Of a stretch of 64,000 bases of DNA, positions 46,145 through 59,100 are shown in pieces (position 1 is the first letter of the stretch; each line of letters starts with the position of its first letter). The notes beneath the pieces are model-generated. The model saw only the letters and a list, made by a program, of their open reading frames with translations, was not told where the DNA came from and ran no database searches. Both the position numbers and the translations under genes were made by a program. This DNA comes from Rotaria sp. Silwood1 (lineage: Eukaryota > Rotifera > Eurotatoria > Philodinida > Philodinidae), in contig CAJNOP010000039.1 in assembly GCA_905250075.1 (NCBI GenBank), positions 1,140,427 to 1,204,426 of the forward strand, written 5' to 3'.

Positions 46145-49100
46145 ATGATTAAATTCAAGTTGATACAATCATTAAATAAACTTGAACATGATCGTAACTT
46201 GTTATGAAATGTTCTAATGCATCTTTTTTTTATAGGTATAGGAATAAAATTAAAGTTCTATATAATATATATATATTGCAGTTCAACATATAATTACTGA
46301 TGGGAGAAAAAAATTTAACAGTTATTGATTTAGATAAATTTCAAAATAAAGGATTCATAGAAAAAAAAATGCTTTATAACAAAACTAACATGTAAGCAAT
46401 AACAAATTCTTGTTATTCAAAGATGCAATCAATCCTCACAGCATTAATTACAATTATTGATAGTTCATCATACATATACGCTGCTTTCTAGTCAGATAAG
46501 ACTCTTTACAAAATGCATAAAAATTTCTTTTTCTCGATTTACACATATTTTTTCTGAACGAGTTTTTATTGTATGCAACAAGCAATCGTTATTTCTTGTG
46601 TTTTTTTTTTCTTTTGAACAATTTAGCATCGCTTTTAACTAAATTCATCTGTTGAGATTATTTTAACTGTAGAATATTTAGTTGATGTATTTAACAATCG
46701 AGTTTTCTTGAAACCAGTAAAATTCATAGTTCTTCATTCTAACATGAATAAGTAATGAAAATTATGTAGGATCATATTATGAAAAAGTAATAAAGAATAA
46801 GTATAAGATATTATATATTAGCATCTCGTATTAATGAAAGAGAAAGGATAACTTAACAATAATAAAACAAAAAAAAAGGAATGACATGCATGAAACACTT
46901 CGTAGATTAAAAAAATCCTATTAACTAAATAGAAACAACTGAAGCGTAACTATTTATTTTTCTTTGTTATATGAGTTCTCTATTTATCAAGAAATAAATT
47001 CGATTATTTTGCATTGTCATTTTAAATAATATGTATGAAACAACGTTCTAATTACAACTGTCAGAAAAAAAGACGTAGTTCTCACGTATAAATATATTAC
47101 ACAGTAACCCCAAAAATCATTAAAAAAAGACTTTATGTTTTTAGTTATTTCAAAAACATCAATATAATTGTATTAATTTCTTTATTTTGATATCTTTTTC
47201 ATGGTAAAATTCATGTTATTTCGAAAAACTAGAATTATCAAATTTCTTTGATTATTTTAACATCATCTAAAATCTTTTTTATTTTCGAAAAGTATTTGGC
47301 ATGATACAAATATTAATTGAAAAAAAAGTAAATTTACATTATTCTAGATATATTTAATTAGATTTGTTATCTTTATTAAAAAAATAAAATAATAATTTAA
47401 TTAAAAAAAAAATATTAAAATAACTAAAAATTTAATTTATCTGTTTATGTTAACTCGTTCATAAGTTTTGTAGTTTCTACGCATCATGCGCATAAGATAC
47501 AAAAGATATCATGCATTATTTTCTCTTAATAATCACGTGGATAAATGACAGAACATAATAGTAATAGGTTATGAGTGATAGATTACATAATTATAATATT
47601 ATTCATCCGTGCTGTTCGTAGAAATAAATCAAAAAAAAAACCTATTAAATGTAAGTTACTTGTATCTCTCTGAATATGAGAAGTAGACAGCTGAAATTCA
47701 AATGTAGTGTAGATCTAGATATTTTCAGTTCAATATGTAACAGTGCATCGGCGTGCATAAATTTAATCCGTGTCGTTTTTTGATGCACTTTTATATATTG
47801 AATTAGAAAATGATCTTGTCATAGTTTTAGTAAATATTTCGAATAAACTAATTTTAATTAATAAAATAAAAATATTTGAAAATTTTTTATTTTTCAAAAG
47901 CTTATCAACAAATTACTGTTAGTTGTAATTTGTAATACTAAAAGACGAAACAATCATATATATATAAATTACTATACTTAGAGAAAGCGTGCTAATTACA
48001 TTCCAATGTGATGTGTGAATACTCACAACAAGAGATGTATATATAAAGAGATTAATACATCTACTTACAAGAGAAGAAAAAAAAAAACTAATTTGCAGAG
48101 GAAGAAAAGTATTAGATGGTTGAATAAGAGAACAAGTACTCATCGTTTAATAATCATACTAATGATGATAGAATTACAAACAGGACTATGAGAATAAATA
48201 GAACATCGGAAATAGAATTTTTTTTTTTTGTTTTGTATTCATAGTTGAGAGCTTTAGATAGTCATGTTGTGTCTAGCGAAGAGTTTTTTTAACGAAGTTT
48301 AGGTAGAATATCTTCGATTGCTAAAGGGAAGGAATGAATACTTATTTGTGAGATAGAAACATTCCTACGCTGTTCTACTTTTGCAAAATCTGTCAGCATC
48401 TTATTTAAATTCATAGAAGTCTTACTGATTTACAATGATTAATTGTCTCTGAACGAATTTATTTTGAATTGATTCAAAGTTATATTCAATTGATGTTTGA
48501 AAAATTTTTCAGATAAGATGTTGATTCACTTTTGATCTACTAGAAAGTATTTCTGATAAGTTAAAAGATATAATTTTGTGTAGTTTTCAAGTATAGGAAA
48601 TTTTTGCTGTACATTTTCGTATTTTCATTATTGCGAAATGAAAATAAAAGTTACATCTTAGTTCAATACTATATTTTGTAGATAAGTAATGTGCTCTATA
48701 AAACGATCAACTCCGATAATTTTTAATACTATTCGAACAGGAACTTATAGGATCAATAACAAAAATCTATCGATTTATTATAATAAATAATTGTTCAGAT
48801 AGATCTTTTTAAAACATCTTTCACTATTCTTAATCAAAAATAAATACAATATTTCTAAGTACATATTTGATAAAAGTTTCTCTCTGAGAACTTTCCCATC
48901 ATTTATTTATATGACTAATATTGACTTGATCAATTTCTTTTCTTTTTTTTTCATATATATATTTCTTGTCTTTATACGACATCTTTCGATATTTCTATAT
49001 ATATATTTATTTTTTTTTTTTCTATTGCATGATTGTATAATGTCTATAACTAAAAATAAATGTTGTCTCATTTTTTGAATTATTGTTCTTTGGTTACATG

Positions 49101-49273
49101 TTTGTCTTTTTTCTTTTTTTAGTTTCTTCGAATTTATCATTAGTAACATTATCATTTATTTCTTCGTACGCAACGAAAAAAACATTGATATCAAAATCTA
49201 ATAATTTCATTTAAGATTATTTTTCTTTTTATATATTAAAGATTGTAAAAACAACAACAACAAAAACAATAAC
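46145..49273. other. Intergenic stretch without recognisable gene
   Basis: Very AT-rich with poly-A/T runs and short (TA)n tracts. No domain-bearing frame. The AMFR promoter should lie at the right end. Confidence 0.5.
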
Positions 49274-52200
49274 ATGCCTATACGTCTTCGACATTTAATG
49301 TATCGTATACCATTACCATCTCTTCGATATTATACATTAATAAGTACAACATTATTATTTGCTAATATATTCTATTATCATCATTTAATTCAAATTAATG
49401 TTAAAAATTTAACAAATGAAACAATGATCAATGAATCAATATTTTTTTCGGATGCAAAACCATTTTCATATGCTTATATTAAAACAATTTTATCAATTAT
49501 TATATCACAAACATTATCTCTTCTAGTAAGAATAAAAAACAAATAGATTATTCTTTGAATATATATATATATTTAGATACTTGTAAATGCAATATATTGT
49601 TCATTTGGTTTATTTATTAAATATTTACAAGAATTAATATTTGGTGAAATACGTTTTGTTGAATTACAACGTATAAAAGATAAATTTTGGAATTATGCAT
49701 TTTATAAATTTTGTTTTCTATTTGGTGTACTTGGTCTAGAAAATTTAAATGAACTTATATTATGGATATCATGGTTTTCATTTTTAGCATGTGCACTTTT
49801 ATTATGTCAATTATCTAAAGATCGTTTTGAATTAGTAAGTTTAGTTTTGAAAAATATCTTATCGAATAAGATCATCATCTTTGATTTTATGTTTTAAAAT
49901 AATTGGTAATACATCGAATGGCATATAAGAATAACTTTCTTACAAGGGAACATTTTTGACTATTCAATCGCTTTTGAGTTCGAACTCGGTACATTATGTA
50001 GACCTTATTGAGTTACGAAAAACTGCAAAATAACAAATGCCCTTAGGCCTTCTGTCAAGACTTATAGACATTTTACTTCAATTTGTCTTGACAGAAGGCC
50101 TAAGAGCATTTGTTATTTTGCAGTTTTTCATAACTCAATATGGTCTACATAATGTACTGAGTTCGAACTCAAAAGCCATTGGACAGTTAAAAATGTTTCC
50201 TCGTTAGATATTGTATGACAAAGCTAATTTTTCGATTTTTAACGGTAGATGAGTTTTGCGGAAAGGAATTTTTTTGAATAAAAAAGTTTAGATTTATTAA
50301 TAAGAAGTTCATCATGATCTACCATTTGATATAGAGAAATATTTTGAATATGTCAAAAAAAAAATTTCTACTTTCAAACTCTTGAAGCAAAGAGAGAGAT
50401 ATTGAGACATATAGAAAATTTTTTGATTCTAATAAGAGACAAAACATATAATAAATCTAATCGAGATCTATACTTTAATAATATTCAACTATTTAGAATC
50501 TAAATTTCTAAGAAATAGAATAAAATAAAAACTAATCTATCCTCCGGCAATGATCAGAAATTTCTTTTCAATAGATTCATATATGTCAATGGATAGAACA
50601 TAATGAATTTATTATTAATCAATGAAAGCTTCTTTCTTTTACTCAAAAATACTTCTTAAAAAACTTGTATACTTTTTTCTATCGATAGGAATTTAAAAAA
50701 AAGATTGAAGCGCAACTGTTAGTTAATTTTGAAGAATTTAAAACATCATAAAAACCAAAAATGACATAAGCGTGTAAAAATATGAAGAAAACTCAAGCAT
50801 ATTTCCGAATCTGCTATTTCTCTATATATCATTCAATAAATCCATGAGTTTCTTTGCTAAAATTCATATCCGATAGAGTCCTTTTTTATTTTATTATTAT
50901 TTCATTTTTTTTAAATAGTTATCAGTTTCGGCTTCAATACGTCGTCGACCATTAATTAAAATTCTTTGTTTACTTATATCATTATTTATAATATGTTTAA
51001 TATTATTGACAATATGTTATTTAATTGGTTTAAAATATGGTGGTATATCAATATTTTTTTTTATGTTAGCTGAAACAATATTATTAATATTTGATATAAG
51101 TTATCTTTTATTTAAATATATATTTCAATATTATATATTTGAACAACAAGAACAAAATCCATTAACAACATCAAATGAATATCGTTCATATATAATATAT
51201 TATATTGAATTTTTATATCATATAATAACATTAATTATTGATATAATGCATAATTTACAAATGTTATTTTATCATCAAACATTTATGTCAATGTCATCAT
51301 TAATTTTTTTTATGCAATTAAAACCATTATTTAATGAATTAACACAACGTTTAAAACGACATAAATCATATCGTAATGCAATGATACGTATGGAAAAAAA
51401 ATATCCATTATTAACTAAATATGATTTAGAACAAAAATCAATAAAACAAAATCATATATCAAGTTTAGATGAAATTTGTTCAATATGTTGGGAAAAATTT
51501 GAAAAAGCTAGATGTTTACCATGTAAGAAACAAATATATATATATATATACTTATTGAAAATAGACATCATTTTTGTTTAAAATCCTAAAGAAAGTTTTT
51601 GAATCCGACAACAAAAAAAAAAAATCCTTGTTAATCGATTTCAAATTTAAAAGATATTAACTAATCCTATATCATATGAAATGTTTACATGAATAGTTAT
51701 TTGTTCTACAAAGCGTATTATTTTCTTTTACATGAAAGATTTTTTAAACGTAATTGTTTGACCGATTTCGATTATCATAGAAATTAGTTCTTTAATGGAA
51801 GCGTGTAAATAATAGTTTTTGCTTATGACTTTTCAGCATCTATAATGGATAAATATAATTTTTAGGCTCTATTGAACGATAGAATAAATATTTCTCAACC
51901 AAATGACATGTTTCCGAGTTCTTTGTGACATTTTTTTGACTGAGACATAGAAAATTAATTAAAATCTAAAAATAGTTTTTGTACAGGAAATTGAAAAAAA
52001 AAACGTCATAGACGTCTCATTTTTTTAGAACATTGTTTGTTCTATGCAATCTAAATATAACTATATTAATTCGATTAGGTACTGAAAAACTAACCTTTAG
52101 ATTTTATCGAGTTTCTATCCTTAGAAACTTGAAAATAAACGTTGTTTATTGATATTCGCTGTATATTAAATAATAATGAAAAGTTGTACTACTGATTTCA

Positions 52201-53493
52201 ACCAGTTTCTCTATTAATGACTCAAAAAATAAGCTAATATTTTCGTACTATAGTGTTTTATCCAGGATTTTTTTCTCCGGAGGGGCGATCTGAAATTCCG
52301 GGAGGGCAAGCCATATAGTTCATCGCGAGTCTCGGAGGGCGAGCGGCATCCCTGTGGATAAAACACTGATACTTTATAAATGAATTACATATATGTTCGT
52401 TTTAAGGTGGTCATCTATTTCATCAGAATTGTTTACGAAGTTGGCTTGAACAAGATACAACATGTCCAATATGTCGTTTATCTTTACAAGAAGATACAAC
52501 ACAACAAACACCTAATGTACCTGTTCAAACTCCACCAACACCTAATTTTCTTCTTTGGCCATCATTAACTCTTGCACGTCGTACACCTAATGTACTTGGT
52601 TTAACTGATACAACAGTTCAACGTCCACCAGGAAATCATTTATTTCGTTTTGATGGTAGTCGATATTCATCTTGGTTACCAAGTTTTTCAATTGAAATTA
52701 ATCATAATTTTCCATTTCGTCTTGGTCGTGCACGTCTTACTGATGTACAATTAACAAGTACAGCTCAAAATATTCAACAAATATTTCCACAAATTCCATA
52801 TGATATTATACTTGCTGATTTACAACAAACACAATCAATTGATACAACAATTGAAAATATTATGGATCATCGTATTCATATTGAACCAGAACAAACTCAT
52901 AATCAACATGATACATCAACTTCAGAAGAATCATCCTATTCATCATCATCATCATCAACGTCATCATCAGAAGCCGGAGAACCAATTGATACAGATTTAT
53001 TGTAAATATAAATATTATTACAAAAATGAATGTTGTGTAATATTTTCATCTGTTTCTTTTTTATAGATCTGATCTACCACGCACAACACAAACAGATGAA
53101 TTAATTGATAATGATGACAACGAAAATTTTACATGGCCATTAGATCCACAACTTTCATTAGCTAGTAAAAAACAACAATTAACTTCATATATGCGACGGT
53201 AATAATCAGGATTTATATATATATATATAAGAGCGATTTTTAACTTCATGTAAGAAAAAAAATAAAGGTTGAAAATTAAAATGTTTTAATTTACTGATTT
53301 TATTACGAATAAAAAAAATAAAGTATTGAGAATATCTGTCAAAAATTGAATTAGTATAATGAAATTGAAAATTATTCATATGTAGATTTTTGTTTAAATA
53401 ATGTTTTTTTTTTTTCTATTTAGACGATTTCTTGAACGTGAACGTCGTCTTCAATCATCAACACAAAAGTCAGATTTATTATCTGACAATTAA
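49274..53493 (+). CDS. AMFR: AMFR/gp78-type ER-associated RING E3 ubiquitin ligase, 6 exons
   Basis: Exons: 49274-49525, 49577-49834, 50919-51522, 52407-53001, 53067-53198, 53424-53493. All are in phase and give 636 residues (human AMFR is 643). The N-terminal half is a multi-pass membrane domain containing KDKFWNYAFYKF and FMQLKPLF, as in gp78. A RING-H2 domain follows at 357-395 (CSIC, CLPCGHLFHQNC, CPIC), then a CUE ubiquitin-binding domain (about 482-528, IQQIFPQIPYDIILADLQ), a Ser-rich acidic stretch, and a C-terminal Arg-rich helix (RRRFLERERRLQ) matching the p97/VCP-interacting motif. gp78 ubiquitinates misfolded ER proteins and helps p97 extract them for proteasomal degradation. Introns 2 (1,084 bp) and 3 (884 bp) are unusually long and each carries a small transposon-like element. 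The UBE2G2-binding region was not clearly seen. Confidence 0.95.
49943..50203. mobile_element. Foldback MITE-like element in AMFR intron 2
   Basis: Arms of about 115-120 bp are reverse complements with scattered mismatches: left GAGTTCGAACTCGGTACATT and CTTAGGCCTTCTGTCAAGAC, with their complements on the right. The loop is about 22 bp. The ends are CAAGGGAAC ... GTTTCCTCG, and both flanks are TTA (49940-49942 and 50204-50206), a plausible 3-bp target duplication. No coding capacity. Confidence 0.8.
52251..52368. mobile_element. GC-rich hAT-like mini-element in AMFR intron 3
   Basis: 13-bp perfect terminal inverted repeats (AGTGTTTTATCCA at 52252-52264, TGGATAAAACACT at 52355-52367) enclose a GC-rich core (CTCCGGAGGGGCGATC, GGGAGGGCAAGCC) quite unlike the AT-rich intron around it. 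The outermost base gives CAGTG on one side and TAGTG on the other, similar to the CAGTG ends of hAT transposons. No convincing 8-bp target duplication is visible, and 118 bp cannot encode a transposase. Confidence 0.7.
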
Positions 53494-53774
53494 AAATTCA
53501 AAAATTAATTCTGCTATGTTCTTGTTTTGTTTTTTTTGTTTATATGTGTATTCAAAAACAATAAACAGTGCTTTCTTACTCCTTTATGTTTAGGCTAAGG
53601 CAATTCATTTTCTATGTATATCATTAAAAAAACTAATAAATCTTTATGTGTATGCGTGTGTACATTTTATGATTGAAAAACAAAATATGAAACCTATTAT
53701 TGTTCGTCTTTATTTCTAATAAATATAACCGACAAACATCATGAGTGTATTGATATTATTTCTATTGTAGAATA

Positions 53775-56085
53775 ATGCGGCGAGGTGTTGGTATCGGTGG
53801 AATAAATCAACAATTACTTGAAAAAGTATGCAAAATTTTATCAGAAATGTTTTAATAAGATATTATTTTTAGGCAAAGTTCAATGAAAAAGGTTCAGAAC
53901 TTGCACGTGATCATTTAGACAAGGTATATTAGTTTATTTGTTCTTAATAATTTCTTGGAAAAAGTTACAAATGTCAGTTTGATGTTTTTCTTCACAAGAA
54001 AAAAATCCTCTAATTAATTTTACGAAGTTTTTTTTTTTAATATCTCCTGGAGAAAAACTCATTTTCTAATTTTCGTTTGAAACTTTTTGCATAGAATCAG
54101 ACCTTACCGAGAATTGTTTATTGTGAAAGTTGCAGGTCTTTATCAAATCCGTCGGTTTATTAAGGGTGATATACAAGACTACTATTACCATAGTTGTATC
54201 TTAGGATAAAAATTACAACAATAACGTTTAAAACATGCAAAAAAAAATCTATTCTCTCTAAGGCTTTTCTCTATGCAAAATTTCAAATCGAAATTTGAAA
54301 ATTAGTTTTTCTGTTATGACAACATTCTTTTAATAAAATATCTTGAAACTCTTGTCAGAGTGTTCATAGCTTATTTAAGTTTACATCGTATCACTCTCAA
54401 AATCAATTTATCTGTTCGATGGTTCTCCTCGTCAACACTTTTAAGGGCATAAAAACAAGACAAGATAAAATGAATCTTAAGGAAATAATAATGTTCATGA
54501 ACCGAGTCTTACAAAAGCCTGTCGAATATCAATCTTGGATAGATCTAACGAGTTTCATTAGAATCCCTCTTTATAGACTAAATATTTCTTTTTGAATAAA
54601 ACGAATAAAATTAAAAACACTTGACTGAAATTTATTAGACATAATAAATTTTGTCTTACGAGGGAACCACCCGAGGTGATAAAAAGCTTTTCGGTCAGGA
54701 ATATGATGGTTAGGTAGGGCATAGCTAGGAATGATAAACCCCAAATTAGTTCGGGCGCAAGNNNNNNNNNNNNNNNNNNNNNNNNNNNNNNNNNNNNNNN
54801 NNNNNNNNNNNNNNNNNNNNNNNNNNNNNNNNNNNNNNNNNNNNNNNNNNNNNNNNNNNNNCTTGCGCCCGAACTAATTTGGGGTTTATCATTCCTAGCT
54901 ATGCCCTATCTAACCATCATATTCCTGACCGAAAAGCTTTTTATCACCTCGGGTGGTTCCCTCGTTAGATTTAAATAAACTGTACAGCTCATCTTTATTT
55001 TCGTCCGTTCCATTCGATGTTGAATTCAATACTAATATTACTAGTAAAACCCAGAAAAATAAATGTTACTCATTACTGTTCGATTTTTAGTTACAAGAGA
55101 CATGCAGAGTCAAATTTCTTTAGTTTCAATCTAAAGCAAACTATTCTAGAAGTTATTTGTATCAATTCTAGAAAAAGTTCTTCAACACACTCGTGTTTTT
55201 TGTTTATTTAGTGGACGATTAACGCTGTTTTGGGATGATCTCTCATAAGTTATGTTCCGATCGAAGCTACTTTTTTTCTTGTAGTTTGGATTCCGATGAT
55301 CTCTAATATATTTTTACTCTTGTGTATTTCTATATTTCTTGTATAATTTAGCTTGCCAAACAATTTGAAACATTTCGTAATAATTTGGAAGGTTTTGCTG
55401 AAAAACATAAGAATGAAATAAAAAAAGATATTGCATTTCGACGACAATTTCAAGAAATGTGTGCAACTGTTGGTGTTGATCCACTTGCATGTATATAAAT
55501 GTTAAATATTTAATTAAATCTCTTCTAAATTGTTATTTATTTGTTTTTCATTATCTTTCAGCAAGTAAAGGTTTTTGGTCACAAGTTCTTGGTGTTGGTG
55601 ATTTTTATTATGAATTAGCTGTTCAAATTGTTGAAGTATGTGTTGCAACAAGTTCACAAAATGGTGGTATTATATCACTTGATGAACTTTTATTACGTGT
55701 ACGAAAAGCACGTGGAAAATCTCGATCAGCACAAGATGTTTCACATGATGATATATTACGTGCAATTAAAAAATTACGTGTACTTGGTGATGGTTTTGCT
55801 GTTATTGAACCAATAAATGGTCATGGACGTATACTTATACAATCAATTCCAGGTGAATTAAGTATGGATCATACAGCAATATTAAATTCACTTCAAACAC
55901 GTTCAAGTTTTACTGTTGAACAATTACGTGAACAATTTAAATGGTCAGATGATCGAATAAAAACAGCTATTGATTTTATGATTAAAGAAGGTCTTTTATG
56001 GGTTGATAATGATGGACGACATACTGAATATTATTTTCCTGGTTTATTCACTGCACAACGTGTGGCAGCTGGAGAAAGTGTTTAA
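53775..56085 (+). CDS. SNF8: ESCRT-II subunit SNF8/VPS22, 4 exons
   Basis: Exons: 53775-53825, 53873-53923, 55352-55490, 55562-56085, in phase, 254 residues (human SNF8 is 258). The N-terminus MRRGVGIGGINQQ, the QFQEMCATVGVDPLAS and KGFWSQVLGVGDFYYELAVQIVEVC segments, and two winged-helix domains (the second with MIKEGLLWVD) are diagnostic. With VPS25 and VPS36 it forms ESCRT-II, which acts on endosomes to sort ubiquitinated membrane proteins into multivesicular bodies. A splice acceptor (TATTGTAG) lies only 4 nt before the ATG, with no room for an upstream coding exon, which suits spliced-leader addition. AMFR ends 281 bp upstream and TBCCD1 starts 88 bp downstream. Intron 2 (1,428 bp) contains a large palindrome around an assembly gap. 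Confidence 0.95.
54659..54964. mobile_element. Near-perfect 103-bp inverted repeat around a gap in SNF8 intron 2
   Basis: The left arm (54659-54761) and right arm (54862-54964) are reverse complements with one visible mismatch, separated by exactly 100 Ns. The ends are CGAGGGAACC ... GGTTCCCTCG, and both flanks are TTA (54656-54658 and 54965-54967). The ends resemble those of the foldback in AMFR intron 2. The gap probably marks a palindrome centre that the assembler could not cross, so the true spacer length is unknown. Confidence 0.85.
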
Positions 56086-56173
56086 AGAAATATATATATA
56101 TATTTTTTTTTCTAGTTCCTTTTCTTGTTCTTTTTGATTGAATCTATATATTTCTTATTTCATTCAATTTCAG

Positions 56174-59100
56174 ATGACTGAAAATCAACATACAAGTGAT
56201 AGTCGACATCATTTAGCTATATGGTGTCGTGCTGAAGTATTCACTTTTGGTGCATTAACAACACCACCACCACCTGATATTACACCTGCTGTAAGTTTTT
56301 CAGATAATGAATAATTTATACGAGAGAACTAGATGAAATGATTCTCGATACTTGAGTTCATATTGAATCTTCGAGTACATTGTCTTGGTGAACATTGAAA
56401 AGGATTCGTTCTTATGGGTTTTTGTAGTCGAATTATGATCATGTTACTGAATTTTCAATACAGTTTTACGTACATATCGAAACTTCAAAAGAATAAACCT
56501 TGTTAGCACAATCTATTCGAAGCTAAAATATAAAACTCACTTATGCATCTTGAACTTCGTTATACTAATATAGAATACACATTAAGAGGAAAATCTCTAA
56601 TACAAACACTGATATTGATTATGCCATAAAATGATAACTGAATCAGCTTACGCTTTTTATGTGGACTATATGATAACAGTGACGAGTCAAAGAACCACTA
56701 TCTATCATTCTTGACATCTGGAATATAAATTTTTATTTGTGAATAAGTCAAAAACTGTACTATAGACAAAACTTTATTTGATTTTTCGATATAAACATAA
56801 AATAGAATCAAAATTTCAATAAAACGTTCACAATTCTTCAATAGTCTCACCAAGATGCTCTTGTGTATGTAATGTACACTCAAACAATGAGTATCAGCTC
56901 AGATAATTATCTCGTTAGAGAAAAGAAGTGTTTGGTTCATTAACTGAACCTATAATATCTTTTCAAAACTAAAAACCTAATTTATATTATTTTCTTTTCA
57001 TAGAGTTTAAAATCTATTGTCAAATATATGAAAAAAAGTAATACTGCAGGTTATCCAAAAATGAAGTAAGTACATTGATCAATGAGAATTTTCTATTGTA
57101 ATAATATTAGTTTTTTTATTTTTTGTGATTAATAACATTAATTATCATTATAATTATATATAATCTATTCTTTTAGTTATATGCTTTGGCGTCATATTGC
57201 TTGTTCAAAATTACATATGTCAGAAGAATTAGCATGGATGTAAATGTTCATTAATGAAATATATTTGAATATTTTCGTATGATGTTTTTTTTTAAAGGTA
57301 TTTTGAAACATATGGTATGTTAACAAATATTTCGGCACAACGTCGAATACAAACTGATATTCAAATGGCAAAAGCAAATGGTACACCTGAAATTGGTTAG
57401 TTATACTAGAGAAATATTAATATTTGAATATTGTTTATTGATGTTTGTTTTATTTTTTTTTTAATAGAACGACTTAAAGATTCACGAAAAGTTGATAGTC
57501 TTGCTTTTATTCTTCTTCTATTTCTTCAATCATTTCATCAAATTGATCTTAAATCAACACTTTCTCGTGACGAGTTTGTTTCTTTTAATTTATTTTCAAA
57601 TATATATATATATTAATTAAATTATTTTAGATGGCCTAATCGTAAACGAAATTCTGATTTAGATGCTCGAAAAAATCGCGTATGTATATTTAATTCTTTT
57701 TTTGAAGAAAAAAAAAACATAAATGATTATTTTAGATTTATGATGAACAAAGTCATCAATTATTTATTCAAGCACATTTAGATGATCTATTAAATATAGT
57801 TTCAGAAACGTCAGGTAATATTAATTTGATATTAAATTTATTTATTTATTTATTTTTTCATATTTAAGAATCAAATAATAATGAAAATGTACAATCTGCT
57901 ACATTAAGTATGGAAGCAGTTACTGCTCTTAGTTATATATTTGAAGGAACACTTCATGATAGTCTTCGAAAAATTGTTCCATTACATATTATTATTCAAA
58001 ATCAATCAATTCAACATGAAATTGGCATAGTAAGATAAATCAATCCTTTTGTTTTTTTTCAGATGAAAATAAGATTTTATATTTCTATTCAATAGAATAA
58101 ATCAATTGTTCCATTTAAAAATTTATCAAATTTAATACGTCGTTCACTTATTGCAAATCCATTTCAAGTTGGACAAACAATGAAACGTGGAACACTTTTA
58201 CCATTACCATTTAATAGTTGGTGTCTTTTAATTTAAAATTTTTAAAGAAATACAAATTTCTTTAGATCCAACTCATGAACAAAGATCTGGTCGAGTTCTG
58301 TGTAATTCAAATTTTGCAGATGAAGCGTATGATAAATTTTTTTTGTTGATTAACAAATATAAATAATGTTTTTATTTGTTTAGTCATCGATTTGTATTAA
58401 TGACAATGATTAATCGATCATTAAGTGATCAGGTGAGACAGAAAGCTATCTATTGTATTATATTATAATCTCTTGTATTGTGTAGAAATAGTCGTGCAAA
58501 GATTAATAAGGCCGATTATATAAATACTGCAGAGTTGTAATTATTCGAAAATTTTTAAACTGATCTGATCCGACTGGTTTGTTTAGTAATTCATATTAGT
58601 TTAAAGAAATGACTTCAACAACAAAAAAAAAAACAAAGAACTCATGTTCCTGTGTCAGCTCAGATTTTTACGATTTGTTTTTTTTTATGCTAGATCTTTC
58701 GTTAGAATAGAAAACTTCTCTTAATTAAATAATTTCGCGTACAATCAGAAGTTTGATTAATATATTTATATTATTACATATGTCATTTTTAAGATTTTGA
58801 GATAAGAAATTTTAAAAGATTTAAAGTTTCTATCAGGAAAGAAAATCAACATATTTAGAGATCGAGTTTAAAGTTGACTAGATCTGTCTACTACTAAATA
58901 TTCTTCCAAAAGTGGCCTTCTGTTGTGGGCTAATTTTTTTGTGAGAATTCATTCGGAAAATCAAGATTTTTTAAAAGAACTTTTCTCGGATCTTATCAGT
59001 AACTCAATTTTGGAAAACCAGTATTTTTTACTAAGGAAAAAAAATTTTTTCAGGTTTTACAATTCTCGAATCCGTAGGATTTCAGAAAACCGATGACTAC

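Noticed and set aside
53640-53670. TGTGTATGCGTGTGTAC as another copy of the G-rich hairpin family
   Set aside because: No GGG-bearing arm and no C-rich partner; simple GT microsatellite in the AMFR-SNF8 spacer.
55140-55185. TTCTAGAA-containing stretch as a second heat shock element
   Set aside because: Units are not at regular 5-bp spacing; only isolated dyads, expected by chance in this composition.
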